A stretch of DNA of 44,921 nt, from positions 1-44,921 of the forward strand of contig QCCC01000008.1 in NCBI GenBank assembly GCA_003281415.1. The letters are read 5' to 3'. This DNA comes from Prochlorococcus sp. AG-347-K15. GTDB lineage: Bacteria; Cyanobacteriota; Cyanobacteriia; PCC-6307; Cyanobiaceae. The translations under genes were made by a program, and so were the position numbers. Shown one piece after another: positions 1 to 8,490 of the stretch; the first letter of the stretch is position 1, and the number at the start of each line of letters is the position of its first letter. The notes below the pieces were generated by a model. It worked only from the letters and a program-made list of their open reading frames with translations. It was not told the origin of the DNA and ran no database searches.

Positions 1-2
1 GT

Positions 3-1295
3 GATTTCAAAGTTAAGTATGTTCAAAATTTTACAGATATTGATGACAAGATCTTAAAAAGAGCTAAAGAAGAAAGCAGTTCAATGAAGGAAGTATCTGA
101 AAAAAATATTATTGAATTTCATAAAGATATGGATTCTTTAGGAATAATGCGTCCGGATAGTATGCCAAGAGCAACGAATCATATATGCAATATCTGCTCC
201 TTTATAAAAATCCTTGAGGACAAAGGTTATGCATACTCTAGGGATGGAGATGTTTATTATTCTGTTTTTAAAAATAAAAATTATGGAAAGCTAAGTAATC
301 AAAATATACAAGAACAAAATATCAATCAGCAAGGAAGAATGGCTAATGATGAAAATTGTAAAAAACTTAATCCGCAAGATTTTGCACTATGGAAAAAAGC
401 CAAAAATGATGAGCCATTTTTTGATTCGCCATGGGGTAAAGGTAGGCCAGGATGGCATATTGAATGTTCGGCGATGGTTAAAGATGAATTAGGAGATACT
501 ATTGATATCCATTTAGGTGGTTCTGATTTGATTTTTCCACATCATGAGAATGAAATCGCCCAATCAGAAGCAGCTAATGGCAAAAAGTTAGCGAACTATT
601 GGTTACACAATGGGATGGTCAATGTAAATGGACAAAAGATGAGTAAATCCCTTAAAAATTTTAAAACTATCAGAGAGCTAATTAAGTCAGGTATAAGCCC
701 TATGACTTTGCGATATTTTGTTATGACTGTGAATTATAGAAAACCACTTGATTTTACTGAAGAAGCTTTAAGGAGTGCTTCAGAAGCTTGGAAAAACATT
801 AATGTAGCCCTTTCTTTTATGGACCTTACAAAAGGTGCTTTTAGATCTATTGACAAAATCGAAGAAGAATATAAAGAGAAAGTAAGCTTTGAATTATCTC
901 AAAAAAAGCTTAAATTTTCTGAGGCGCTGGGGAATGACCTTAATACAGCAGGTGCTATTGCAATTATTTACGATTTAGCAAAACCATTAAAAAACTTTTT
1001 AAACCAATTTCAAAGGGTCGAAGGGTTTAAAATAGACCTAAATGAAACATTCTTTCTACTTGAAAATTTTAAAACACTTGAAAAGTTGACTGAGGTACTT
1101 GGTCTTAAAAAAGAGGTTATAGTAAAAGAAAGTAAAATAACAGAAGAAGAAATATCAAAGCTTATTAATGAAAGATTGAAAGCAAAAAAGGAAAAGAATT
1201 ATACGAAGGCCGATGAAATAAGGAATTTGTTAAAAGAAAAAGGTATTGAACTTATTGATCAATCAAAGGAAATAACAACATGGATAAGGGTCTAA
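3..1295 (+). CDS. cysS: Cysteinyl-tRNA synthetase (3' part; 5' end outside window)
   Basis: Charges tRNA-Cys with cysteine in the cytoplasm (class I synthetase). The reading frame is open from base 3 and encodes the family motif YVQNFTDIDDK before the first internal ATG at 84, so the gene starts upstream of the window and the ATG at 84 is not the start. About 430 residues are visible. Seen: the zinc-site segments WHIECSAM and HHENE, the ATP-binding KMSKS signature (GQKMSKS), and a C-terminal helical region ending KADEIRNLLKEKGI, as in bacterial CysRS. The HIGH motif must lie upstream. It is followed 82 bases later by dxr on the same strand. Confidence 0.97.
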   Translation, partial: DFKVKYVQNFTDIDDKILKRAKEESSSMKEVSEKNIIEFHKDMDSLGIMRPDSMPRATNHICNICSFIKILEDKGYAYSRDGDVYYSVFKNKNYGKLSNQNIQEQNINQQGRMANDENCKKLNPQDFALWKKAKNDEPFFDSPWGKGRPGWHIECSAMVKDELGDTIDIHLGGSDLIFPHHENEIAQSEAANGKKLANYWLHNGMVNVNGQKMSKSLKNFKTIRELIKSGISPMTLRYFVMTVNYRKPLDFTEEALRSASEAWKNINVALSFMDLTKGAFRSIDKIEEEYKEKVSFELSQKKLKFSEALGNDLNTAGAIAIIYDLAKPLKNFLNQFQRVEGFKIDLNETFFLLENFKTLEKLTEVLGLKKEVIVKESKITEEEISKLINERLKAKKEKNYTKADEIRNLLKEKGIELIDQSKEITTWIRV

Positions 1296-1377
1296 ATTTT
1301 AAGAAAAAAACCAATTTGAAATTTTTGTTTTTTAAATACACCTTTAAATGGGAAGATATTAGAAATATCAGAGAAAA

Positions 1378-2607
1378 TTGAAATACATTACTGTGCTTGG
1401 TTCTACTGGTTCAATAGGGACTCAAACTCTCGAAATAGCTAGTGAGCAGCCTGATAAGTTTAAAGCCGTAGCTCTTTCGGCAGGAAGAAATATTAATTTA
1501 TTAACAGAACAAGTTAAAACACATAAACCAGAAGTAGTTGCGATTGAGGATGAAAATCTTATAGAAGATTTAAAAGATAATATTAATAACTTAGATTTGG
1601 ATAGTGCTCCTTTGGTTTTGAGTGGAAAGGAGGGGATTAACGCAGTCGCAGCATGGGACAAGGCAGATACTGTGGTTACAGGGATAGTAGGATGTGCAGG
1701 TTTAATTCCAACAATGTCAGCAATTAATGCGGGGAAAAATATTGCACTTGCTAACAAAGAAACTTTAATTGCGGCAGGGCCAATTGTTATTCCTGCATTA
1801 AAGAAAAATAATAGTAGGCTTTTACCTGCTGATTCAGAACACTCTGCCATCTTTCAATGTTTACAAGGATTACCCAATTATGAAAATGCAGATTTTTCAA
1901 CAGGAGAGATACCTAAAGGTTTAAAAGCTATACATTTAACAGCTTCAGGTGGTGCTTTCAGAGATTGGGCCGTTGAGGATTTAAAGCATGTCACGGTGGA
2001 AGATGCGACTTCACATCCTAATTGGGATATGGGAAAAAAAATAACTGTAGATTCTGCAACTCTTATGAATAAAGGATTAGAAGTTATAGAAGCTCATTAT
2101 TTATTTGGGACCTCTTACGAAAATATCGAAATAGTTATCCACCCTCAAAGTATTATTCATTCAATGATTGAGATGGAAGATTCTTCAGTATTAGCTCAAT
2201 TAGGTTGGCCAGATATGAAACTACCTATTTTATATGCGATGAGTTGGCCTGAAAGATTTAAAACAAATTGGAAAAGATTAAACCTAAGTGAAATTGGAAA
2301 ATTAACTTTTAAAGAGCCAGACGAGTTTAAATATCCATGCATGCGACTTGCCTATGCCGCAGGAAAATCTTCTGGGACTATGCCTGCAGTCTTAAATGCT
2401 GCTAATGAAATGGCTGTTGAACAATTCCTTAAAGAAAAAATTTCTTTTCAAGAAATCCCAACATTTATAAGTAAAGCTTGTGAATCACATATGGAGAATT
2501 TGAATTTGAGTCCCGAATTGGAGGATATTCTTGAAGTAGACAATTGGGCCAGACTTTTTGTTGAGCAAGAAATTAAAAAAGGGAAAAAATACGTAAGTAT
2601 TGGATAA
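1378..2607 (+). CDS. dxr: 1-deoxy-D-xylulose 5-phosphate reductoisomerase
   Basis: Second step of the MEP isoprenoid pathway: NADPH-dependent conversion of DXP to MEP, feeding carotenoid, phytol and quinone synthesis. Seen: the N-terminal NADPH-binding loop [10 protein letters not shown], the substrate/metal region [21 protein letters not shown], and [19 protein letters not shown] further on. The length of 409 residues is normal for the family. The start is TTG at 1378. An in-frame ATG at 1348 runs into TAG after four codons, so it cannot be used; the TTG places the nucleotide-binding strand ([11 protein letters not shown]) exactly at the N terminus. Probably transcribed with cysS or from the 82-base gap. 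Confidence 0.97.
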   Translation: MKYITVLGSTGSIGTQTLEIASEQPDKFKAVALSAGRNINLLTEQVKTHKPEVVAIEDENLIEDLKDNINNLDLDSAPLVLSGKEGINAVAAWDKADTVVTGIVGCAGLIPTMSAINAGKNIALANKETLIAAGPIVIPALKKNNSRLLPADSEHSAIFQCLQGLPNYENADFSTGEIPKGLKAIHLTASGGAFRDWAVEDLKHVTVEDATSHPNWDMGKKITVDSATLMNKGLEVIEAHYLFGTSYENIEIVIHPQSIIHSMIEMEDSSVLAQLGWPDMKLPILYAMSWPERFKTNWKRLNLSEIGKLTFKEPDEFKYPCMRLAYAAGKSSGTMPAVLNAANEMAVEQFLKEKISFQEIPTFISKACESHMENLNLSPELEDILEVDNWARLFVEQEIKKGKKYVSIG

Positions 2608-2693
2608 AAGTGAATATTAAAATTCACCTAACTAACTATTTCTTACGACTATTGGATGCTGAACTTACAAGCAAAGTCTTTCATCTTTAAACT

Positions 2694-3380
2694 TTATGCC
2701 ACTCTAAATTCTCGTTTCATATTCATTTCAGGCAAGTCATTCATTGAATCTCTCCATTCCTGGGCCCATTCACTTTGACTATGTCTATAAATTCTAATTA
2801 GTTCATCTACAGAAGAATTATAATAATCAACTCTAAGATCTAAAAGGGGAAAGCCTAGTTCTCCGCTTACCTTTAGAGCGCTTGAGGTTGAACGAGGGCT
2901 TCGTCTATCTCCACCTATATTTTCTCCTGCATTAAGAGCATCAAGTAGTCTTTTCCCTAATTTGATATTTGGATCACTTTGCTTAAAAACATCAGCCATC
3001 ACCTCAAGAACTTCAATATTCTCTAGAAAATTGCCAGCTACAGAAAAGTTTTCTCCACTTATATGTCCGCTTGTCTGAAAACATTCTTGACCTGTCCAGC
3101 AGGCGCTTCTCCCATACTTATCAATTAAGTGAACCTGTCTTTTTTCCCTGCCAAAATCTTCTTTAATTAAATCTTCCAAAACAATATTTGAATCAGAACA
3201 GGATTGGAGTAACTCAAGACTTCTTAATCCTAAATAAGGATTAGTTTGCCCTTGAGTGGCAACAGCACCAACTTGTGATCTAACAAATGAAACTGTTGAG
3301 CCAACAGCTATATGACAAGAAGAAACTGCGACACCAAATCTATTTTTTAAAGGATCAAAACCAATAATTGAAAATGTCAT
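2694..3380 (-). CDS. DUF1028 family protein (putative Ntn-hydrolase-like)
   Basis: A 228-residue DUF1028 protein. The family is typically described as having an Ntn-hydrolase-like fold; its reaction is not established to my knowledge. Seen: the family opening TFSIIGFDP followed by the FGVAVSSCHIAVGS block, QVGAVATQGQTNPYLG, and an AGENIGGDRRSPRSTSSAL block with a conserved GGDRRG-like run. The ATG directly abuts the stop codon of the upstream M20 hydrolase gene (TAAATG, zero gap), so the two are very likely translated from one message. It is the last gene of the minus-strand cassette 2694-7882. It may be an amidase or autoprocessing hydrolase; that is inference. Confidence 0.88.
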   Translation of the reverse strand: MTFSIIGFDPLKNRFGVAVSSCHIAVGSTVSFVRSQVGAVATQGQTNPYLGLRSLELLQSCSDSNIVLEDLIKEDFGREKRQVHLIDKYGRSACWTGQECFQTSGHISGENFSVAGNFLENIEVLEVMADVFKQSDPNIKLGKRLLDALNAGENIGGDRRSPRSTSSALKVSGELGFPLLDLRVDYYNSSVDELIRIYRHSQSEWAQEWRDSMNDLPEMNMKREFRVA

Positions 3381-4658
3381 TTATATCATTAGAGGCTTGT
3401 CTAAATAATTCTTATCAATGGAAAATATTGTATTCAATAAAACCTCAATACCATTAGCGCATTGATCAAGAGAAGTATATTCCTTATAGGAATGACTCAG
3501 ACCATTCCTACTTGGGACAAAGATCATAACCATAGGACAAATCCTACCTATTTCTTGTGAGTCATGACTTGCTTTGCTTGGTAAGATTCCAGTTTTAAAT
3601 CCCAACTTTTCAGATTCATGAAATGAAGATCTCACTAATTTAGGGCATGACTTAGTGGGAATAACTTCAAATTGAGGTTCTATCTGTACTACGCATCCAG
3701 TAACTTCTTGAATTTCTGAACATAGATTCTCAATTCTTAAACTCATTTTCCCAATCACATCTTCATCCAAATCTCTCATATCTATAGTAAATAATGCCTC
3801 TCCTGGAATAACATTTGCCGCATTGGGATGTAATTTCAATTTACCAACTGTTGCAACTGCACTTTCAGAAGTAGTTTTAGCAATCTGTTCAATGGCAACA
3901 ATTATTTTAGAGGCGGCCAAAAGTGCATCATTTCTATTTGACATCGGTGTAGTTCCTGCATGATTTGCCTGGCCTGTAACCTTAACCGTTATTCTTTTTT
4001 GACCTACTATTCCATTTACAATTCCGATATCCAAATCACCATCTTCTAGAACCTTTCCCTGTTCAACATGTAATTCAAGAAAAGCGAATATATCTTTTTT
4101 ACTTCTTGCCGCACTTTTAATGTCAAGCCAATTTCCACCAATCCGAGAAAGATTATGAATTATTGAACAAGAATTACTGGTAATAAAATCTTCTTCATTT
4201 AGGGATAAATTACCTGTAAAGCCTTTACAACCAATCATTGTCGATTCTTCATCAGCAAAGACAATTATTTCAAATGGTCTATTTAATTTAATGTCATTTT
4301 CCTGAAGGAAAAAAGCAATTTCAATTCCTGCAATTACTCCTAAAGTTCCGTCGTACTTACCTCCCTTTGGAACAGTATCGAGATGCGATCCAGTAACAAT
4401 TGGAGGTAAATTATTATCATGACCATCTAATCTTGCAATAATATTTCCTGCAGTATCTATTCTTATTTTTAAACCTAAGTCTTTAAGGGTTTTCATAAAA
4501 AAATTTCTTGCATATATATCTTCATCAGAAAAACCTCTTCTTGAAACAGAGCCATTCTCAGAAGCTCCGATTGAAGAAAAAGAATTTATCAATTCTTGGA
4601 TTCTCTCCCTATTTATTAACTGTGGCTCTAGGATGTTTAACCCAGCGCTATAGCTCAT
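3381..4658 (-). CDS. M20 family amidohydrolase (N-carbamoyl-L-amino acid hydrolase / allantoate amidohydrolase type)
   Basis: A dinuclear-metal hydrolase of the carbamoylase branch of peptidase family M20. These enzymes cleave N-carbamoyl amino acids, beta-ureido acids or allantoate, releasing ammonia and CO2. Seen in the 425 residues: GSHLDTVPKGGKYDG with metal ligands His92 and Asp103, FADEEST with Glu138-Glu139, LELHVEQGKVLE with His197, the dimerisation lid (TVKVTGQANHAGTTPM), and a late SHSYKEYT with the last His. All expected ligands look intact. Its stop touches the DUF1028 start; 94 bases separate it from asnB upstream. The exact substrate cannot be read from sequence; the linked transcarbamylase favours a carbamoyl-amino acid. 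Confidence 0.92.
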   Translation of the reverse strand: MSYSAGLNILEPQLINRERIQELINSFSSIGASENGSVSRRGFSDEDIYARNFFMKTLKDLGLKIRIDTAGNIIARLDGHDNNLPPIVTGSHLDTVPKGGKYDGTLGVIAGIEIAFFLQENDIKLNRPFEIIVFADEESTMIGCKGFTGNLSLNEEDFITSNSCSIIHNLSRIGGNWLDIKSAARSKKDIFAFLELHVEQGKVLEDGDLDIGIVNGIVGQKRITVKVTGQANHAGTTPMSNRNDALLAASKIIVAIEQIAKTTSESAVATVGKLKLHPNAANVIPGEALFTIDMRDLDEDVIGKMSLRIENLCSEIQEVTGCVVQIEPQFEVIPTKSCPKLVRSSFHESEKLGFKTGILPSKASHDSQEIGRICPMVMIFVPSRNGLSHSYKEYTSLDQCANGIEVLLNTIFSIDKNYLDKPLMI

Positions 4659-4752
4659 ACGTCTATTACTTAAACCTACTTAAGGTCTCTTATTTTTGAA
4701 ATAAAACCTGTATTGGTTTACACCTTTTCAGAAATTAATTTAAGGAACGAAT

Positions 4753-6765
4753 TCAAACTTTCCAACCCAAATTATCAGCCATCTTTTGAGCCTTATCTGG
4801 GATATCTTCAATTATAAAAATCTTATATAAGATCTGAACGCTTAAAAGATGATTGATTATTGCATCCAATTGTACTTTTTCTGAGGCATCAAGCTCTGAA
4901 CTAAAAAATTTATTCAGCAAATTATTTACTTCTGTTTCATCCAAGATTCCAAATTCTCTTATCCTCTCAGGACTTAAAAACTCATCCACAATTTCCTGCA
5001 TAGAACTTAAATTATCTTTATCTGCATGGGAAGGGGGAGCCATAAAAGGAAATTTTTCACGTTTATATAATGATTCAGGCAGCAATCCTGACATGGCTTC
5101 TCTTAAAACATACTTCTCTACATTGTCTTTAATCCTTAATTCAGGGGGAACAGCAACAGCAGCTTCAGCTAGGTAATGATCTAAAAATGCAGGTCTTGCC
5201 TCCATTGAATTTGACATATCCACTCTATCTCCTCCCCATGTGAGAATTTGGCCCTCAAGCATAGTCTTCATCCAAACGTACTGAGCCTGATCAATTGCGT
5301 ATCTATCTTCTAATTGTTCAAGATCAAGCTCCCCAAAAATTGCCGCTCCAGGATCATAATCTTCAGTTAACTCTTTATATTTATTTGAGACTAGATTTTT
5401 TGCATAAGTTTCACATGCAAGCCAAGGTTGAAGGCAACTTGGCGTAAACCCTAAGAATTCCTTGAAAGATTTATTACTTATCTCTTCATTAGCTAGCATC
5501 GCGCCCTTGAAAATATCATTTGAATTTTCTAGATTTTCTTTAAGATTCTCAGATTCTGCATTAGAAATTCCTACCCCATAGGTATACATATCTTTTCTAA
5601 AAGCGGGATAGCCGCCAAACAATTCATCTGAACCTTCTCCTGTCATAACGACCTTATAATCGAGCTCATTTACTCTTTTACTCATAAGGTATTTAGCAAT
5701 TGCAAGGGTGTTATAAATAGATCTTTCAGTAAACCATAGAACCTTTTCGAAATTCCCATATAGATCATCCCCATTTATTTTTAAAATCTCATGATCTGCA
5801 TTTGTGGCGACAGCCATCTCTTTTGCTATCGAAGTTTCATCATATCTTTCATCACTGAAACCAATCGTGAATGCCTTTACTGATTTTTGACTTATGGCAG
5901 AAGCCAATCCCAAAATTGAGCAACTATCAATTCCACCGGATAAATAACAGCCGACAGGAACATCAGCGACCATTCTTAATTCGACAGCTCTCAACAATTC
6001 TTTTCTAATATTTTCAATAAAATATTCTTCACTTTTTTCTCTTTCATAAGTGTTTTTCTTTGGGAAATTTATATCCCAGAACTTTTCCTCTGTTATCTGA
6101 AATTTATTATTTAATCGTTTGACCTTAAGAATATATCCAGGCTTAACTTGTTTAACACCTGCAAATGCCGTAGAGCCAGGGACCATAACCTGCATCAGTT
6201 GATGAACCAGTCCTTCTCCTGTAAATTTTCTTTCAACTGATGGATGGGCAAATAGTACTTTTAATTCAGAGCCAAATATTAAGGAATCATCGGTCTCAAT
6301 CCAATATTGAGGTTTAATCCCAAATCGATCTCTTACAAGATAAAGACAATCCTGATCTGCATCAAACAACGAAAAGGCAAATTCTCCTCTCAGATAAGAT
6401 AATGACTCATCAATGCCATATTTCTCATAAAGTCTAAGCAATATTTCCGAATCACTTTTTGAAGAAAAGCTTACGCCCTGAGCAACAAGATCAGCCCTGA
6501 TTCTTTGAAAGTCATAAAATTCACCGTTATGTGCCATCAAAATATTATTTTCGGCACCTCCAATAAAAGGCTGTTTAGCTCGATTTTCATTCAAATCTAT
6601 TATTGATAGTCTTGCATGACAGAACCCTACAGAAGCATCATCTGATAATTTATATCCGAAACCGTCCGGTCCACGATGGCTTTGAATAGCAGCCATATTT
6701 ACAAGAATCTGAGGTTCAACAGATTTATCTTTTAATTTATTAAAAACCCCCCCTATTCCACACAT
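4753..6765 (-). CDS. asnB: Asparagine synthase-type glutamine amidotransferase
   Basis: Uses glutamine and ATP to convert a carboxylate to an amide; the canonical substrate is aspartate. Seen in the 670 residues: the Ntn glutaminase domain (residues 1 to about 190) with nucleophile Cys2 exposed as MCGIGGVF, SHRGPDG, NGE at 80-82 and FGSELKVL; then the synthetase domain with the PP-loop SGGIDS at 276-281, FTIGFSDERYDE, GEGSDELFGGY, and MSNSMEARPAFLD. The start 4 bases after the transcarbamylase-like stop indicates an operon. AsnB paralogues often amidate other acids in specialised pathways, so the true acceptor is open; a housekeeping asparagine synthetase remains possible. Confidence 0.93.
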   Translation of the reverse strand: MCGIGGVFNKLKDKSVEPQILVNMAAIQSHRGPDGFGYKLSDDASVGFCHARLSIIDLNENRAKQPFIGGAENNILMAHNGEFYDFQRIRADLVAQGVSFSSKSDSEILLRLYEKYGIDESLSYLRGEFAFSLFDADQDCLYLVRDRFGIKPQYWIETDDSLIFGSELKVLFAHPSVERKFTGEGLVHQLMQVMVPGSTAFAGVKQVKPGYILKVKRLNNKFQITEEKFWDINFPKKNTYEREKSEEYFIENIRKELLRAVELRMVADVPVGCYLSGGIDSCSILGLASAISQKSVKAFTIGFSDERYDETSIAKEMAVATNADHEILKINGDDLYGNFEKVLWFTERSIYNTLAIAKYLMSKRVNELDYKVVMTGEGSDELFGGYPAFRKDMYTYGVGISNAESENLKENLENSNDIFKGAMLANEEISNKSFKEFLGFTPSCLQPWLACETYAKNLVSNKYKELTEDYDPGAAIFGELDLEQLEDRYAIDQAQYVWMKTMLEGQILTWGGDRVDMSNSMEARPAFLDHYLAEAAVAVPPELRIKDNVEKYVLREAMSGLLPESLYKREKFPFMAPPSHADKDNLSSMQEIVDEFLSPERIREFGILDETEVNNLLNKFFSSELDASEKVQLDAIINHLLSVQILYKIFIIEDIPDKAQKMADNLGWKV

Positions 6766-6769
6766 CTAT

Positions 6770-7882
6770 TTAAATGACATCCATTACTCTTGTTGTTCTA
6801 TCCATAAGACAGGTAAGTAATGCCATTCTTACAAATACTGCTCCTCTTGACTGAGCAAAATACCAATTTTTTGAGGTCTTATCAAGTGATGTTGACAATT
6901 CAGGACCACGAGCAAGTGGATGCAATATTATGGAATCTTTTTTAAATGGCAACTCACTGTGCAATTTAAATGCACTTCCATGAACCTCATAATTTTCTCC
7001 CACCCATGCAATTGCATTTATATAGGTAACGTCCAGAGAAGGCAATACTTTTTGCATATCCGTCTCCAGCTCAATCTTTAGACCAGATTCAATAAGTTGT
7101 TCCAGCTGTCCAGAATCAAATAGATCATTCTGATCGATGGACTTATCATCGTAAATGATAATAATTTTTTTTATGAAATATGAAAACTTGCAGAATAATT
7201 TCAGAAGAGATCTGACTGTTCTCATGCGTGATGGAACTCCGATAATACCAATAGTTATTTTTTCACTATCATCAATTGATTTGTTAACCAGATGAGGTCT
7301 CCATTTAAAAATCGTATAAAGATCAGACATCGCCTGAGTGGGATGTTCATCGATTCCATTACCAGCATTGATTATTGGAATTCTCAATGATTTTGTCATT
7401 TCAAAAATCGCCTCATTGTCACTTTCTCTGAGGACAATGCAGTCACCGTAATTATTAAACATATGAGCAATATCCAGATGGGTTTCTCCCTTGGCAATTC
7501 CAGTGGAACTTTTATCGGTGATATTTATTGAATCGCCACCCAGCCTGTGCCATGCGCTGTCAAACGATAATCTTGTTCTGGTGCTTGGTTCATAAAAGGC
7601 ATTTATAAGTATCTTTCCCTTGAGGGGACTGTTATGGGAAATATATCTATTTGGATTACTTTCAAATTTTGCCGCCAGCCTGAAAAGTTGTAGAAGACAA
7701 TCTTTACTAAAGGGGTCTATGGAAATTACATGCCTGTCCAATAACTCATATAAAAATTCCGCTTTTTCCTTTATTTCAGATAATAAGTTCTGAGGATGAG
7801 TGGATCCGTAAATATCGGGTCCGATTCTTGAGAAAGAAAATGATTTTTCCTTATGTAAGGTTTTTACTTTATATGATCCCAA
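6770..7882 (-). CDS. Aspartate/ornithine carbamoyltransferase family protein, acceptor unknown
   Basis: Transcarbamylase family (carbamoyl phosphate plus an amine acceptor). Seen: the carbamoyl-phosphate loop STRTR at 100-104, KGET at 131-134, Arg152, HPTQ at 180-183, RTVRSL with Arg221, and HPLARGPE at 321-328. All align with the corresponding E. coli PyrB positions (S52-R56, K84, R105, H134, R167, HPLPR). The segment equivalent to PyrB MTRVQKER, whose Arg and Gln bind L-aspartate, reads INAIAWVGE here, so that motif is lost. The N-terminal arm is about 48 residues longer than in PyrB. First gene of the cassette. Parts are GC-richer than the neighbours (29 of 60 bases at 7501-7560). Probably not the pyrimidine-pathway enzyme. 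Confidence 0.88.
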   Translation of the reverse strand: MGSYKVKTLHKEKSFSFSRIGPDIYGSTHPQNLLSEIKEKAEFLYELLDRHVISIDPFSKDCLLQLFRLAAKFESNPNRYISHNSPLKGKILINAFYEPSTRTRLSFDSAWHRLGGDSINITDKSSTGIAKGETHLDIAHMFNNYGDCIVLRESDNEAIFEMTKSLRIPIINAGNGIDEHPTQAMSDLYTIFKWRPHLVNKSIDDSEKITIGIIGVPSRMRTVRSLLKLFCKFSYFIKKIIIIYDDKSIDQNDLFDSGQLEQLIESGLKIELETDMQKVLPSLDVTYINAIAWVGENYEVHGSAFKLHSELPFKKDSIILHPLARGPELSTSLDKTSKNWYFAQSRGAVFVRMALLTCLMDRTTRVMDVI

Positions 7883-7973
7883 AATATTAAAGTTCCAAAA
7901 TTTGATCCGATAACTACATTTTTATAAACAAAAATCAATAAAGACAAGTAATTTCAAAGAAAAATCTCAGGAA

Positions 7974-8105
7974 ATGTCTAATCAATATCAGTTTCTGTAT
8001 AGAACTAATACAGGAAATATTTATTCAGCTCAGAATTTAACAGCAATACTGGTTGCCTTACCCTTTGAAATAGAACTTTTAACGGGTGCTTGTGTCATGC
8101 CCTAG
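7974..8105 (+). CDS. Possible small ORF or gene remnant (43 aa)
   Basis: ATG at 7974 opens 43 codons ending in TAG at 8103-8105, inside the 260-base gap between the cassette and the 2Fe-2S protein gene. The peptide reads as a possible hydrophobic stretch (LTAILVALPFEIELL) after a polar start. I do not recognise it. The AGGA before the ATG is only 2 bases away, too close for a good ribosome site, so it may be an untranslated leader or a remnant left at the edge of the cassette insertion. Low confidence. Confidence 0.2.
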   Translation: MSNQYQFLYRTNTGNIYSAQNLTAILVALPFEIELLTGACVMP

Positions 8106-8142
8106 AATTGGCTTAATGGCAGTATGGCAAAGGGATTTAAAA

Positions 8143-8490
8143 ATGACAAAATGGATAAATAAACACCTTCTACTATGCGCAACACCCACAAAACAGAAAT
8201 GCTTTAAAGGCAATGAAGGTCAAAAAACATGGGAATGTCTGAAAAAGACTTTAAAAAAATTTGAGAACGATCCCTGTACAAAAAACGTTCATATATTAAG
8301 ATCAAAAGCTGACTGTTTAAGGATATGTAAGAACGGCCCAATTCTTCTTGTTTGGCCTGATGGTATTTGGTACGAGAAAGTTTCTCCAGAAAAAATTTCA
8401 GAAATTTTTACCTCACATATTATTAACGGTAAGCCAATAGAAAAATGGATTTTTAAAAAAACACCATTTTTAAATAGTCCTAGATACTGA
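8143..8490 (+). CDS. (2Fe-2S) ferredoxin-like domain protein
   Basis: A protein of about 115 residues of the thioredoxin-like 2Fe-2S ferredoxin type seen widely in cyanobacteria. Seen: LLLCATPTKQKC near the N terminus, then SKADCLRICKNGPILLVWPDGIWY, giving four cysteines in the spacing of that family (C-x7-C ... C-x3-C), followed by a short tail with the E-K-I-S-E-I segment. I chose the ATG at 8143 because AGGG lies 7-8 bases upstream and the frame upstream to GTG 8086 encodes nothing family-like. Its end overlaps the convergent hydrolase gene by 11 bases. Likely an electron-transfer or cluster-binding role; the partner is unknown. Confidence 0.85.
   Translation: MTKWINKHLLLCATPTKQKCFKGNEGQKTWECLKKTLKKFENDPCTKNVHILRSKADCLRICKNGPILLVWPDGIWYEKVSPEKISEIFTSHIINGKPIEKWIFKKTPFLNSPRY

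Noticed and set aside
84-86. ATG 84 as the start of cysS
   Set aside because: The frame is open to the window edge and encodes the conserved YVQNFTDIDDK block before it.
1422-1850. Long antisense ORF inside dxr
   Set aside because: No recognised product, low-complexity residues; it is the mirror of a clear dxr coding region.
2610-2627. Hairpin GTGAAT/ATTCAC after dxr as a terminator
   Set aside because: Only six weak base pairs and no T run follows; at most a minor structure.
6770-7882. Calling the transcarbamylase pyrB
   Set aside because: The aspartate-binding R-x-Q segment is absent and the gene sits in an AsnB/carbamoylase cassette; the pyrimidine-pathway role is not supported.
8086-8142. 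Upstream extension of the 2Fe-2S protein to GTG 8086
   Set aside because: The first 19 codons show no family similarity and overlap the small ORF ending at 8105; ATG 8143 has an AGGG at good spacing.
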